Positions 9,386 to 18,481 of a DNA stretch of 64,000 bases are shown here, in pieces. This DNA is from Nocardia grenadensis NBRC 108939. Its GTDB lineage: Bacteria; Actinomycetota; Actinomycetes; Mycobacteriales; Mycobacteriaceae. The stretch is taken from assembly GCF_001613445.1 (NCBI RefSeq), contig NZ_BDCJ01000009.1:124001-188000 (forward strand), given 5' to 3'. The notes beneath the pieces were generated by a model, which worked only from the letters and a program-made list of their open reading frames with translations, did no database searches and was not told where the DNA came from. A program made the translations under genes and the position numbers. How positions within the stretch are numbered: position 1 is the first letter of the stretch; the number at the start of each line of letters is the position of its first letter.

Positions 9386-10330
9386 TCACGCGCCGTCCGC
9401 GGCGGGAGCGGGATAGCGGCGGTCCAGGTCGAGATTGAGTTCGAGCACGTTCACCCGGGGTTCACCGAGGAATCCCAGGTCGCGGCCCGCGGTATGCGCC
9501 GCCACCACCTCGCGCACCGCCGCCGGATCGACGCCCCGGGCCGCAGCGACCCGGCGCACCTGGATATCGGCATAGGCGGGGGAGATGTGCGGGTCCAGAC
9601 CGCTGCCGCTGCCGGTCACCGCGTCGGCGGGGACCGCCGGTTCCGCGGGAGCGTCCCCGGCCACCGGCACGATCCGCCCGGCCGAGTAGTCCTCGCCGTA
9701 GCGGGCGCATTCGATCCGGACGCCCTGGTACTCGGTCGCGAACACCGCCGGTGCGGCGCCGGGGCGGGTGGGGCAGGGTTCGTTGACGCTGACCACTCGT
9801 TCGGGTGTCACCGTCCCGTCGTGATGGAAAGTGCCCAGCACGGCCAGAACCGCGCCGACACCGCCCGGGGTACAGAACGGTCGTGCCCCGTCCACGTTCT
9901 CCCGCGCGCCGATCTCCCGGCTTCGGGTACACACCCGAGTCAGCAGGCTCGGCGCGAAACCGGCTGTTTCCGGATCGTCGCCGGCGGCGCGCAAGGCCGG
10001 GTCGGCGGGCGTATCGACCACATCTTCCGGGCCGAGATTGCTTCCGCCGGAAGCCAGTCCGTCGTAGCCGTCGCCGGCCGCCGACGGCCTGCTCTGGAAG
10101 TACCACGCGATGGGCGCGCCGTCGGCGTCGGTGAACGACTGGCCGATCAGCGAGCTGCCGACGACGCGGCCGTCGGTTTCGATGAGTGAACCGTCGGCTT
10201 TGTCGCGCAGGCCGGGCAACTGCCCGACCGCCCAGACCCCGGCCGGATAGAGCAGACCGGTCACCAGGGTCAGCACCAGGAGGGCGCGCAGCGCCGCCAG
10301 ATGCTGACGGATCAGATCGGAGAGAGGCAT
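9386..10330 (-). CDS. kdpC: KdpC subunit with a large insertion
   Basis: KdpC is the single-pass subunit that stabilises the KdpFABC complex and enhances ATP affinity. The N-terminal helix [20 protein letters not shown] and the motifs [18 protein letters not shown] and SGGSNLGP are standard. So is the C-terminal half: [19 protein letters not shown], then [15 protein letters not shown]. The protein is 314 residues against about 190-200 for E. coli or M. tuberculosis KdpC. The excess lies between residues about 97 and 225, between SNLGP and the TGSGSGLD motif, and carries four cysteines (RVCTRS, PFCTPG, NEPCPT, IECARY). The insertion would sit on the outer face of the membrane. There is one base between the kdpB stop and this start. 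Confidence 0.95.
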   Translation of the reverse strand: MPLSDLIRQHLAALRALLVLTLVTGLLYPAGVWAVGQLPGLRDKADGSLIETDGRVVGSSLIGQSFTDADGAPIAWYFQSRPSAAGDGYDGLASGGSNLGPEDVVDTPADPALRAAGDDPETAGFAPSLLTRVCTRSREIGARENVDGARPFCTPGGVGAVLAVLGTFHHDGTVTPERVVSVNEPCPTRPGAAPAVFATEYQGVRIECARYGEDYSAGRIVPVAGDAPAEPAVPADAVTGSGSGLDPHISPAYADIQVRRVAAARGVDPAAVREVVAAHTAGRDLGFLGEPRVNVLELNLDLDRRYPAPAADGA

Positions 10331-10331
10331 A

Positions 10332-12476
10332 TCAGGACATCCCGGGCAGATAGTGGACGATCAGGTCGATGAGTTTGATCCCGAGGAACGGCGCGACGAT
10401 CCCACCCAGCCCGTAGACCGACAGGTTGCGGGTCAGCAGACTCGACGCGCTCCCGGGTGTGTACCGCACACCGCGCAGGGCCAGCGGTATCAGCGCCACG
10501 ATGACCAGCGCGTTGAAGATCACCGCCGACAGGATCGCCGATTGTGGACTGGCCAGGCGCATGACGTTCAGCAGGTCGAGACCGGGGAACAGCCCGACGA
10601 ACAGGGCCGGGATGATCGCGAAGTACTTCGCGATATCGTTGGCGATCGAGAAGGTGGTCAGTGCCCCGCGCGTGATGAGCAGCTGTTTGCCGATCTCCAC
10701 GATCTCGATCAGCTTGGTGGGGTCGGAATCCAGATCCACCATGTTCCCGGCTTCTTTGGCCGCCGAGGTCCCGGTGTTCATGGCGACCCCGACATCGGCC
10801 TGGGCCAGGGCCGGGGCGTCATTGGTACCGTCCCCGGTCATGGCGACCAGCCGCCCGCCCGCCTGCTCGCGTTTGATCAATTCCAGTTTGTCCTCCGGCG
10901 TGGCCTCGGCGAGGAAATCGTCCACCCCGGCCTCGTCGGCGATGGCCCCCGCGGTCCGCGGATTGTCCCCGGTGATCATGACGGTGCGGATACCCATCCG
11001 GCGCATTTCGTCGAACCGTTCCCGCATGCCCTGCTTCACGACGTCCTTCAGATGGATGACGCCGAGCACACGGGCATCACCGTCGAGGACCTCGCCGACC
11101 ACCAGGGGGGTACCGCCCGCCGCGGAGATACCGTCGACCACGGTGCCCAGTTCGACGGGCACTGTGCCGCCCCGGCTGCGGATCCAGTCGGATACCGAAT
11201 TGGCCGCGCCTTTGCGGAGCTGATGGGAATCCACATCCACACCGGACATCCGGGTGGTCGCGCTGAACGGAACCCACTGCGCGTGGGCGAGTTCGCCGGG
11301 CGTGCGTTCCCGTAGGCCGTGCGCATTCTTGGCGTAGACCACGATCGACCGGCCCTCCGGGGTCTCGTCGGCGAGGCTGGACAGCTGCGCCGCGTCGGCC
11401 AGCCGGGCGGCGTCCACCCCGGTGAGGGGGATGAAATCCGCAGCCTGCCGGTTGCCGAGGGTGATCGTGCCGGTCTTGTCCAGCAGCAGGGTGTTCACAT
11501 CCCCGGCCGCCTCGACCGCGCGACCGGACATGGCCAGCACATTGCGCTGGACCAGCCGGTCCATTCCCGCGATACCGATGGCCGAGAGCAGGGCGCCGAT
11601 GGTGGTGGGGATCAGGCACACCAGCAGCGAGACCAACACGATCCCGGTGACCCCGTGGGCGCCCAGCGCCAGCCCGTCGGGCACCCCGGGGTTACCGGCC
11701 TTCGAGTAGATCGCCAGCGGCTGCAGTGTCACCACCGCGACCACGAAGATGATGGTGAGAGCCGCCAGCAGGATGTTGAGCGCGATCTCGTTGGGCGTCT
11801 TCTGCCGGGCCGCGCCCTCCACCAGGGCGATCATCTTGTCGATGAAGCTCTGCCCCGGTTCCTGGGTGATCCGGACGACGATACGGTCCGACAGCACCGT
11901 GGTCCCGCCGGTGACCGCGGACCGATCGCCGCCGGATTCCCGGATCACCGGCGCGGATTCGCCGGTGATGGCGGATTCGTCCACCGAGGCGATTCCCTCG
12001 ACCACGTCCCCGTCGCCCGGGACGACCTGTCCCGCTTCGATCACGACATGATCGCCGCGCCGCAACTCCGGCGCCGGGATCGGCTCTTCGGTAAGGGGTC
12101 CGCCCGGCGTCCACTCGCGCAGCCGCCGGGCGACGGTATCGGCCTTGGCCTTGCGCAGGGTGTCGGCCTGCGCCTTGCCGCGGCCTTCGGCGACCGCCTC
12201 GGCCAGGTTGGCGAAGACCACCGTCAGCCACAGCCACGCCACGACGGCCCAGCCGAAGAAGGTGGGCTCCGCGATCGTGAGCACGGTCGCCCAGACGGCG
12301 CCGATCTCCACGATGAACATCACCGGATTGCGCCAGAGTGTCCGGGGGTCGAGTTTCCGCAGCGCCTGGGGCAGCGATTTCAGCAACATCCGCGGGGCCG
12401 GCAGACCACCACGAACCGCTTTGTTCGTGGACTTCGGACCTGCCGAACCGGGTGATTCGAGCGTGTGGGTGGACAT
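10332..12476 (-). CDS. kdpB: KdpB, ATP-hydrolysing subunit of the potassium pump
   Basis: A 714-residue P-type ATPase (P1A class) that powers K+ uptake. The actuator motif [10 protein letters not shown], the phosphorylation motif [11 protein letters not shown] (Asp near residue 333), the nucleotide-binding [10 protein letters not shown] and the hinge [18 protein letters not shown] are all present. The membrane helices include [20 protein letters not shown], the CxxP-like KdpB signature. The N-terminal extension (residues 1-45) is slightly longer than in E. coli. The ATG overlaps the kdpA stop by one base (TGATG), and kdpC starts immediately after this gene. No lesion is seen. Confidence 0.98.
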   Translation of the reverse strand: MSTHTLESPGSAGPKSTNKAVRGGLPAPRMLLKSLPQALRKLDPRTLWRNPVMFIVEIGAVWATVLTIAEPTFFGWAVVAWLWLTVVFANLAEAVAEGRGKAQADTLRKAKADTVARRLREWTPGGPLTEEPIPAPELRRGDHVVIEAGQVVPGDGDVVEGIASVDESAITGESAPVIRESGGDRSAVTGGTTVLSDRIVVRITQEPGQSFIDKMIALVEGAARQKTPNEIALNILLAALTIIFVVAVVTLQPLAIYSKAGNPGVPDGLALGAHGVTGIVLVSLLVCLIPTTIGALLSAIGIAGMDRLVQRNVLAMSGRAVEAAGDVNTLLLDKTGTITLGNRQAADFIPLTGVDAARLADAAQLSSLADETPEGRSIVVYAKNAHGLRERTPGELAHAQWVPFSATTRMSGVDVDSHQLRKGAANSVSDWIRSRGGTVPVELGTVVDGISAAGGTPLVVGEVLDGDARVLGVIHLKDVVKQGMRERFDEMRRMGIRTVMITGDNPRTAGAIADEAGVDDFLAEATPEDKLELIKREQAGGRLVAMTGDGTNDAPALAQADVGVAMNTGTSAAKEAGNMVDLDSDPTKLIEIVEIGKQLLITRGALTTFSIANDIAKYFAIIPALFVGLFPGLDLLNVMRLASPQSAILSAVIFNALVIVALIPLALRGVRYTPGSASSLLTRNLSVYGLGGIVAPFLGIKLIDLIVHYLPGMS

Positions 12477-14149
12477 CAGTGGTGGAGTCCCTCCGCGAGC
12501 GGCCCGAGCGCCAGCGCGGGCAGGAAGGTGAGCGCGACCAGGATCAGCGTGACGCCGACAACCAGGCCGACGAACTGTGGTCGATGGGTGGGCAGTGTCC
12601 CGTCGGATTCCGGTGTGCTGCCCTGGCGGGCGAGCGAACCGGCCAACGCGAGTACCAGGATCATCGGTAGGAAGCGGCCGAAGAGCATGGCCAGGCCGAG
12701 CGCGGTGTTGAACCAGTCCGTGTTGCCGGACAGGCCGGCGAACGCCGACCCGTTGTTGTTACCGGCCGAGGTGAACGCGTAGAGCACCTCGGAAAGTCCG
12801 TGCGGCCCGGAGTTCAGCATGGACTCGCGCGGTCCGGGCAGCGCCATGGACACGGCGGTGCCGGTCAGCACGATCACCGGCGTGACGAGGAAGTATCCCG
12901 CGGCGAGCTTGATCTCGCGGGGTGTGATCTTCTTGCCGAGATACTCCGGTGTCCGCCCGACCATCAGCCCGGCGACGAAGACGGTGATCACCGCCAGGAC
13001 GAGCAACCCGTACAGCCCGGACCCCACGCCGCCCGGCGCGACCTCGCCCAACTGCATGTTGAACAGGAGAACCATGCCGCCGAGGCCGGTGTAGGAGTCG
13101 TGCATGGAATCGACGGCTCCGGTGGAGGTGAGCGTGGTGGCGCCGGCGAAGGTCGCCGAATTCGCCGCGCCGAAGCGTTGTTCGACGCCCTCGGTCGCCG
13201 CTCCGACCGCGGCCGGCACGGTGCCGTGGTGCTGGAGCTGGAACACATTGACCAATCCGATGCTCAGCAGTGCGAGCACGGCCATCACGGCGGTGACGGC
13301 GTAACCTTGCCGCGGACTGCCGACCAGGCGCCCGAAGGCGCGCGGCAGCGAGAAGGCGATGACCATGAGCAGGAAGATCTCCAGCCAGTTGGTCCAGGTG
13401 GCCGGGTTCTCGAAGGGATGAGCCGCGTTGGCGTTGTAGAAACCGCCACCGTTGGTACCCAGATTCTTGATCGCCTCCTGGCTCGCGACCGGCCCGCCCG
13501 GCAGCGTCTGCGGTGCGCCGCCGAGCGTAGTGGCCACCTGATCGTGCAGGCGTAGATTCTGGATCACGCCGCCCGCGATCAGCGCCACGGCCGATACGGT
13601 CGCGAGGGGTAGCAGGATGCGCAGGGTGCCGCGCACCAGGTCGACCCAGAAGTTCCCCAGGGTCCCGGTGCGCGACCGGGCGAATCCACGAACGAACGCC
13701 ATCGCCACGGCCATACCGACCGCGCCCGAGACGAAATTCTGGACCGAGAGTCCGCCCGCCTGCGCTATATGACCGAGGGTCGATTCGCCCGCATAGTTCT
13801 GCCAGTTGGTGTTGGTGACGAAACTGACCGCCGTATTCCAGGCCAGGGCGGCGGTCATCGGTGTGCCCGGGCCGGCGGGCACGAGCGGCAATCTGTCCTG
13901 CACCAGGAGCAGGAAGTACAGGAACAGCAGGCCGATCGCGGAGAAGGCGAGCACGCTGCGGGCGTACCCACCCCAGGTCTGTTCACGGTCGGGATCGGCG
14001 CCGATGAGCCGGTAGATCCCCCGTTCGACGCGGGAATGCCCGGTGCGGGTGTAGACGCGATATATGTAGTCCCCGAGGGGCACGTGCACCAGAGCCAGCG
14101 CGATCACCAGGGCGGCGACGAACAGCAGCCCGGCGGTGGTGGTACTCAC
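12476..14149 (-). CDS. kdpA: KdpA, potassium channel-like subunit
   Basis: A 557-residue subunit of the KdpFABC complex, homologous to four fused KcsA-like repeats. Pore-loop signatures of the selectivity filter are seen: [18 protein letters not shown] (repeat 1), [20 protein letters not shown] (repeat 2), [20 protein letters not shown] (repeat 3) and [14 protein letters not shown] (repeat 4). About ten membrane helices fit the family. The GTG start abuts the kdpF stop with no space between, and the stop overlaps kdpB. Length is normal for the family (about 555-570). Confidence 0.98.
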   Translation of the reverse strand: MSTTTAGLLFVAALVIALALVHVPLGDYIYRVYTRTGHSRVERGIYRLIGADPDREQTWGGYARSVLAFSAIGLLFLYFLLLVQDRLPLVPAGPGTPMTAALAWNTAVSFVTNTNWQNYAGESTLGHIAQAGGLSVQNFVSGAVGMAVAMAFVRGFARSRTGTLGNFWVDLVRGTLRILLPLATVSAVALIAGGVIQNLRLHDQVATTLGGAPQTLPGGPVASQEAIKNLGTNGGGFYNANAAHPFENPATWTNWLEIFLLMVIAFSLPRAFGRLVGSPRQGYAVTAVMAVLALLSIGLVNVFQLQHHGTVPAAVGAATEGVEQRFGAANSATFAGATTLTSTGAVDSMHDSYTGLGGMVLLFNMQLGEVAPGGVGSGLYGLLVLAVITVFVAGLMVGRTPEYLGKKITPREIKLAAGYFLVTPVIVLTGTAVSMALPGPRESMLNSGPHGLSEVLYAFTSAGNNNGSAFAGLSGNTDWFNTALGLAMLFGRFLPMILVLALAGSLARQGSTPESDGTLPTHRPQFVGLVVGVTLILVALTFLPALALGPLAEGLHH

Positions 14150-14239
14150 TCAGAACCTCTCGGGGAACAGCAGGGCGGCCACCAGGAACGCGGTTACCGC
14201 AACGGCCAGGACCAACCCCACGGCATTGACGATGTTCAC
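14150..14239 (-). CDS. kdpF: KdpF, 29-residue accessory peptide
   Basis: A single-helix peptide starting MNIVNAVGLVLAVAVTAF and ending LLFPERF. The 29-residue length, the single hydrophobic span and the C-terminal (Y/F)PE(R/K)F fit KdpF, which packs between KdpA and KdpB and stabilises the complex. The GTG start overlaps the stop of the preceding 27-residue ORF (GTGA), and its stop directly abuts the kdpA start. Confidence 0.92.
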   Translation of the reverse strand: MNIVNAVGLVLAVAVTAFLVAALLFPERF

Positions 14240-14319
14240 AGGCGCTCCACCATTCGCTGCACGAATCCGAGCACACCGAACACCGCGACCGTGACCACGA
14301 GAAAGGTCAGGATCGACAC
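14236..14319 (-). CDS. 27-residue membrane peptide heading the kdp operon
   Basis: The peptide opens MSILTFLVVTVAVFGVLGF and ends VQRMVERL. It has one hydrophobic helix (residues 3-20) and a basic/acidic tail. It starts at a GTG seven bases after a strong GGAGG and overlaps the kdpF start by four bases, so it should be made with the pump subunits. Similar short ORFs ending in VERL before kdpF are familiar to me from other actinobacterial kdp operons, but I know of no experimental function. It might be a second KdpF-like stabilising helix or only serve translational coupling. The existence call rests on the ribosome site, the coupling and the hydrophobic pattern. Confidence 0.75.
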   Translation of the reverse strand: MSILTFLVVTVAVFGVLGFVQRMVERL

Positions 14320-14382
14320 TTCCGCCTCCGTTCCGAAAACCTGGGGCAGCGCGATACGGCCGATCGGCCGCTGCTGCCGAAC

Positions 14383-14461
14383 CGGATCGAAATTACGAGC
14401 CGCGCGGTCTGTGGTCCGCACACATTGACGGGTCCTTTACGGGCCGCGTGCCTGCATTGAC
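14383..14461 (-). promoter_or_regulatory. predicted kdp operon promoter with two GTCAATG repeats
   Basis: Read on the minus strand, two copies of GTCAATG (14423-14429 and 14455-14461) lie exactly 32 bases apart, about three helical turns. A TAATTT box (14390-14395) lies downstream as a possible -10, about 63 bases before the first start codon. Direct repeats on one face of the helix are the usual target of OmpR-class regulators, so these are candidate KdpE sites. Assignment is inference from spacing. Confidence 0.4.
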
Positions 14462-14772
14462 GCCTTTTTTGCGCTTGTCGGCTGCCTGATGTTTGTCGTG
14501 TGTCGCTACGGTCGTTGTCTCTTGGGGAACTGTTGTGTTCCGCTATGTGTGTCGCCACCGGCAAGCCGGCCACCGAACGATCGAACTCGCTACCGAGAGG
14601 TGCTTCCTACCCGGTCCAACGCGGGCAGGGCGGTCTGTGAAGTCTATGAGCAGCGGTATCCGCGAATCCGTCCGCGACACGGCACCGCGGGCGCACGCTG
14701 TAGCGGAAGCGTATGTGTTCGCCACGCCCGTCTGATCGGATCTGCCCCGGCACGGACAACGGAGGATCGCCC
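14462..14772. other. intergenic region, no confident gene
   Basis: Between the kdp promoter and the 36-codon ORF nothing gives a convincing gene. A T6 run lies at 14465-14470. An ATG at 14647 opens 29 codons (MSSGIRESVRDTAPRAHAVA and on) with fairly good third-position GC but no ribosome site, so I do not call it. Confidence 0.4.
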
Positions 14773-14883
14773 ATGCACCCGTACGCCTACCAACCGTTCG
14801 AACTCGTCCAGGCCGTCATCCTGGCCGTGCGGTGCGTCCTGCACGTGTATTCGTCGGGCACCCCGTGCGTCCCCGTCCGATGA
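14773..14883 (+). CDS. possible 36-residue peptide
   Basis: A short ORF opening MHPYAYQPFELVQAVILAV and ending VPVR. It starts seven bases after a perfect ggagga site and is followed after eight bases by a strong hairpin terminator. Those two flanking signals are the main reason to list it. Residues 10-25 are moderately hydrophobic, and there are two cysteines. I recognise no family. It could equally be a non-coding transcript that merely contains a Shine-Dalgarno-like stretch. Confidence 0.35.
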   Translation: MHPYAYQPFELVQAVILAVRCVLHVYSSGTPCVPVR

Positions 14884-14891
14884 CGCCGGGA

Positions 14892-14940
14892 GCGCGGCGG
14901 GCCTGCCGCTTCCGGCCGGGAAGCGGCAGGCCCGCCGCGC
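14892..14940. terminator. perfect 22-bp hairpin between convergent units
   Basis: The arms 14892-14913 and 14919-14940 are exact reverse complements over 22 bases with a 5-base loop (ggccg). There is no T-tract on either strand, which is normal for actinobacterial terminators. The position between the end of the short ORF and the end of the minus-strand PASTA lipoprotein gene (stop at 14947) fits a bidirectional terminator. Confidence 0.8.
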
Positions 14941-14946
14941 GCGGTC

Positions 14947-15369
14947 TCAGTAGCAGTCGGTCGGTTCGCCCACCTTGACCACCGACAGCACGGCGTCGCC
15001 TTCGCCGATCGGTGTGCCGGGCGCCGGTCTCTGCGAGACCACCACCCAGTTGCGGTCCACCACCTGGGACCGGCCCCGGCCGGTGGCGTCCTCGCTCCGG
15101 GAGTAGAAGACCCCGGCCGTCTGGATGAGGTCCTGTGCCGCCTGCAGATTCATACACACGACCGAGGGCATCGGTACGCGGGCCGCGGTATTCGCGACCG
15201 TGGGCGCCGCGGCCGATTGTGGCGCGGGCGCGGTGAGTGTGACGGTGGTGATCCGGACCGGCACGGCCGACGCGACAGCCGTGTAGGCCGCCGTATCCGG
15301 TTCGGGGGAACCACAGGCGACGAGTACCGCCGCGGCCGCCATGATCACGCACACGCAGAGTGTCTTCAT
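14947..15369 (-). CDS. PASTA-domain lipoprotein
   Basis: A 140-residue secreted lipoprotein. The signal peptide MKTLCVCVIMAAAAVLVAC ends in the lipobox VLVAC (acylated Cys near residue 19), followed by a Thr/Ala/Pro-rich spacer. Residues about 65-138 form one PASTA-like module: VPMPSVVCMNLQAAQDLIQT, then VVSQRPAPGTPIGEGDAVLS. PASTA modules bind muropeptides or beta-lactams in PknB and PBPs. A free-standing lipoprotein version is common in Nocardia and mycobacteria, without known function. Two cysteines (VVC..., DCY at the C-terminus) could form a disulfide. The second ATG was preferred because gagagg lies six bases before it. Confidence 0.82.
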   Translation of the reverse strand: MKTLCVCVIMAAAAVLVACGSPEPDTAAYTAVASAVPVRITTVTLTAPAPQSAAAPTVANTAARVPMPSVVCMNLQAAQDLIQTAGVFYSRSEDATGRGRSQVVDRNWVVVSQRPAPGTPIGEGDAVLSVVKVGEPTDCY

Positions 15370-15541
15370 GAGCATCCTCTCGACCTTCGATTAAGTGGTG
15401 TGAATCACTCGCAGATCGATCGGCTATCGATAGTTGTTACGCGCGGCGGGAATCGGTGATCTGGTCGTGGGGGCCGGAGAGAGCGAAAGGCCGGACCCGC
15501 CGACTGGCGGATCCGGCCCCGACGAACTCGAGTCCCGCGAA

Positions 15542-16867
15542 TTACACTGCGGCGGCCGCGAACCCGGTCCGCAGATCGGCGAGGATGTCCTCGATCCCTT
15601 CGATCCCCACCGCCAGGCGCACCAGCCCCGGCGTGACACCCGAGCTGAGCTGCTCGTCCGGGGTCAGCTGGGAGTGGGTGGTCGAGGCGGGATGGATGAC
15701 CAGCGAACGGACATCGCCGATATTGGCGACATGGCTGTGCAGGGTCAGCGCGTCCACGAACTTCTTGCCCGCGTCGACACCGCCGGCCAGTTCGAAACCG
15801 ACGACCGCACCGGCGCCCTTGGGCGCCAACTGCTTACCCCGCTCGTACCAGGAGGAGGACGGCAGTCCCGCGTAGGACACCGAGGTGACCTCCGGCCGCT
15901 CGGTGAGGAATTCGGCGACCGCCTGCGCGTTCTGGACGTGCCGTTCCATCCGTAGGCTCAGCGTCTCCAGGCCCTGGCTGATCAGGAACGCGTTGAACGG
16001 TGCGATCGCGGTACCGAGGTCGCGCAGCAGTTGGACGCGCGCCTTGAGCGCGAAGGCCGGAGCGCCGAGGTCGGCGAACACGGCGCCGTGGTAGCTCGGG
16101 TCGGGTTCGGTGAAGCCCGGGAAGCGGGGGCCGTCGGCGCCGCGGACCGTCCAGTCGAAGGTGCCGCCGTCGACGATCACACCCGCGATCGCGGCACCGT
16201 GGCCGCCGAGGTACTTGGTCGCCGAATGGACGACGATATCGGCGCCGTGCGCGAGGGGCTGGATCAGATACGGGGTCGCGACCGTGTTGTCCACGATCAA
16301 CGGCAGGCCCGCGCCGTGCGCGACCTCGGCGATACCGGGAATGTCGAAGATGTGGTTCTGCGGGTTGGATATCGTCTCGCCGTAGAAGGCCTTGGTGTTC
16401 GGCCGGATCGCGGCACGCCACTGGTCGAGATCGTCGGGATCCTCGACGAAGGACACCTCGATACCCAGTTTGGGCAGCGTGTAGTGAAACAGGTTGTAGG
16501 TGCCGCCGTAGAGCCGGGGGCTGGAGACGATGTGGTCACCGGCGCCGGCGATGTTCAGGATCGCCAGAGTCTCCGCCGCCTGCCCCGAGGACAGCAGCAG
16601 CGCCGCGACCCCGCCTTCGAGCGCCGCGATCCGCTGTTCGACCGCATCCTGGGTCGGGTTCATGATCCGGGTGTAGATATTGCCCGGCTCCGCCAGCCCG
16701 AACAGCGCCGCGGCGTGCGCCGTGTCGCGGAAGGTGTAGGAGGTGGTCTGGTAGATCGGGAGGGCCCGGGCGTTGGTGCTCGCGTCGGGGTCCTGGCCGA
16801 CGTGGATCTGCTTGGTCTCGAAGCTCCAACCGGCGGACGGATCGGCCGGCGGGGTGGTTTCGGTCAT
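15542..16867 (-). CDS. metY: O-acetylhomoserine sulfhydrylase (MetY)
   Basis: A 441-residue PLP enzyme of the Cys/Met metabolism family. It joins O-acetylhomoserine with sulfide to give homocysteine. The N-terminus ETKQIHVGQDPDASTNARAL and PIYQTTSYTF are typical of MetY. The tyrosine/arginine in NIYTRIMNPT and the PLP lysine in SATKYLGGHGAAIAG (near residue 218) are intact. The family length (about 430-445) argues for sulfhydrylase over cystathionine gamma-synthase (about 380-390). The ATG has aggagaa eight bases upstream. The 5' leader contains a TAGCGT box and hairpins, but I find no SAM-I/SAM-IV riboswitch core. No metX follows within the window. Confidence 0.93.
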   Translation of the reverse strand: MTETTPPADPSAGWSFETKQIHVGQDPDASTNARALPIYQTTSYTFRDTAHAAALFGLAEPGNIYTRIMNPTQDAVEQRIAALEGGVAALLLSSGQAAETLAILNIAGAGDHIVSSPRLYGGTYNLFHYTLPKLGIEVSFVEDPDDLDQWRAAIRPNTKAFYGETISNPQNHIFDIPGIAEVAHGAGLPLIVDNTVATPYLIQPLAHGADIVVHSATKYLGGHGAAIAGVIVDGGTFDWTVRGADGPRFPGFTEPDPSYHGAVFADLGAPAFALKARVQLLRDLGTAIAPFNAFLISQGLETLSLRMERHVQNAQAVAEFLTERPEVTSVSYAGLPSSSWYERGKQLAPKGAGAVVGFELAGGVDAGKKFVDALTLHSHVANIGDVRSLVIHPASTTHSQLTPDEQLSSGVTPGLVRLAVGIEGIEDILADLRTGFAAAAV

Positions 16868-17090
16868 CGCTGAGTTCTCCTGTAGGTGAGGAACGGGACG
16901 AGCGCGCCGGACACAGCGAATGTGCCACAGGCAGCACGCTTTTCCGGCCTGCCGCGGCCGGATGCGCCGCTGCGGCTCGTTCACGCTAGGGGTGGCCCTC
17001 GGAAATGGCCACGGTTTTATTCGCGCAGATTCCAATCATGCCGTGGTGGCGGGCCCCGCGCGCTGCTTTCCGCCGTTCGGGCCGGTGCGC

Positions 17091-17435
17091 TCATCCGGCC
17101 GCGACGCCGCGCGGGGCGTACATGATGATCGCGACTCCGGCCAGGCAGAACAGTGCCCCGGTGATATCCCAGCGATCCGGCCGGAATCCGTCGAGTGCCA
17201 TGGCCCAGAGCAGCGAGCCGGCGACGAACACCCCGCCGTACGCGGCGAGGATCCGGCCGAAGTTCGCGTCGGGTTGCAGGGTGGCGACGAATCCGTACAG
17301 CCCCAGCGCGATCACGCCCCCGCCGATCCAGGCCCAGCCGCGATGTTCGCGCACACCCTGCCACACCAGCCAGGCGCCGCCGATCTCGGCGAGGGCGGCG
17401 ACAGCGAACAGCAGGATCGACCGGATAACGCTCAT
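17091..17435 (-). CDS. YnfA-family (UPF0060) membrane protein
   Basis: A 114-residue protein with four helices. The signatures [21 protein letters not shown] near the N-terminus (family motif AEIGGxxLxWxW/xR), [21 protein letters not shown] in the middle and [20 protein letters not shown] at the end identify UPF0060, distant relatives of SMR exporters. Function is not established. The start ATG gives the usual family N-terminus (family length about 105-112). It lies 223 bases upstream of metY on the same strand and downstream of the histidine phosphatase. Confidence 0.9.
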   Translation of the reverse strand: MSVIRSILLFAVAALAEIGGAWLVWQGVREHRGWAWIGGGVIALGLYGFVATLQPDANFGRILAAYGGVFVAGSLLWAMALDGFRPDRWDITGALFCLAGVAIIMYAPRGVAAG

Positions 17436-17605
17436 GGGAGCCGAGCCTACGAGACCCTCGGGCACATCGGACGGGCCGTGGGTGGGCACCGTGAGCGGTA
17501 GCGCGGGACGAACACCGTACAGCACCATCCGGACAGTACGTCGCCGGCGGAGGTGGCCGTCCCCATATCGTGCTCCGGGTAGCCGATATCGCCTGAATCC
17601 GGTGA

Positions 17606-18241
17606 TCAAGTCCGGTCGGTGTGCAGGTGGGCGGTTTCGGCGAGGCGGAGCAGGGTGCGATTGCGCCAGTAGTCGTCGAGGCGTAGATGGGTGATCGCGC
17701 CCGGTGCCGTCGCGAAGGAGGCGAAACCGACTGCGTCGACCGGTATCTGCATCCAGCTGGTGATGACGAAGGTGAGTGCGTATCCGTGCGTGACCACGAC
17801 ATGATCGTGGCCGATATCGGTCATCAACTCACGGGTGCAGGCCCCGACCCGGGTGGCGACCTCGCGCCGGGTTTCGGCACCACGGATGGGGCCGCGGTGG
17901 TCGAGTCTGTCGTGGTCCGGTGCGGGGACCTGTCGCTGTGCGAGCCACTCGTTCGGCCGGCCTTCGGCTTCGCCGAAGCTGATCTCGCGCAGACGCGGAT
18001 CTGTGGCGACCGGGGCGCCGAGCGTCGCCCCGAGGATTCCCGCGGTTTCGGCACACCGGAGCAGGTCGGAGGTTGTGACTCGAATAGGCCGTGACGGGTC
18101 GCTGCGGCGTCGGAGCTCGTCGGCGATCGAATGTGCATCCAGTCGACCGGCCGCGGTCAGGCGGGAGTCGTGCCAGCCGCCGACCAGATCGGCTTCGGTG
18201 TGTTCTGCGTGCGGGTGGCTCACCACGTAGAAGTTCTGCAT
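17606..18241 (-). CDS. histidine phosphatase-family protein with altered RHG motif
   Basis: A 211-residue protein of the phosphoglycerate-mutase-like fold. The usual N-terminal RHG is VSHPHAEH here: the catalytic His (H9) is kept and the preceding Arg is Ser. The motif [18 protein letters not shown] follows, then the second Arg in [11 protein letters not shown], the acidic [11 protein letters not shown] and the second His in [12 protein letters not shown]. This 'xHP...GGWHDSxLT' subgroup is frequent in actinobacteria. Substrate is unknown. With the phosphate-binding Arg missing, activity may be weak or specialised. The ATG sits right after gaggagac. It is divergent from the P450. Confidence 0.85.
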   Translation of the reverse strand: MQNFYVVSHPHAEHTEADLVGGWHDSRLTAAGRLDAHSIADELRRRSDPSRPIRVTTSDLLRCAETAGILGATLGAPVATDPRLREISFGEAEGRPNEWLAQRQVPAPDHDRLDHRGPIRGAETRREVATRVGACTRELMTDIGHDHVVVTHGYALTFVITSWMQIPVDAVGFASFATAPGAITHLRLDDYWRNRTLLRLAETAHLHTDRT

Positions 18242-18447
18242 GTCTCCTCGGAGAGATCCGGTGTGTGCGGCGGTTACGGCGTCGAATTAGTCGATACAAC
18301 TATCTCCCGGCTCGCGCCGATCCCTGCATCCGCTGCCGGATGGCGTCGGAGATCACAAGCGAACCACCGGTCGGGCGGCCGATCATCACCGCGCTCGGTC
18401 GGTGTCCGTCCGCGCTCCGCAGAAGAAAGGGGGAAGACAAAAGTTTA

Positions 18448-18481
18448 TATCTGTCTTACTGTCGATACATGTTGGCAGATA
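18448..18481. promoter_or_regulatory. inverted repeat over the P450 start; leaderless -10
   Basis: TATCTG (18448-18453) and CAGATA (18476-18481) form an inverted repeat spanning the predicted start. One more base pair matches on the inner side after a single mismatch. A TACTGT box (18457-18462) ends six bases before the P450 ATG, which would give a leaderless mRNA. The arrangement suits repression by the TetR regulator encoded just downstream. A related GTCGATACA element also occurs near 18290. Confidence 0.4.

Noticed and set aside
14489..14735. Possible genes in the region after the kdp promoter
   Set aside because: Competing frames on both strands have weak codon bias and no ribosome site.
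16868..17035. SAM-IV riboswitch upstream of metY
   Set aside because: The conserved core could not be found by eye, and only unrelated hairpins are seen.
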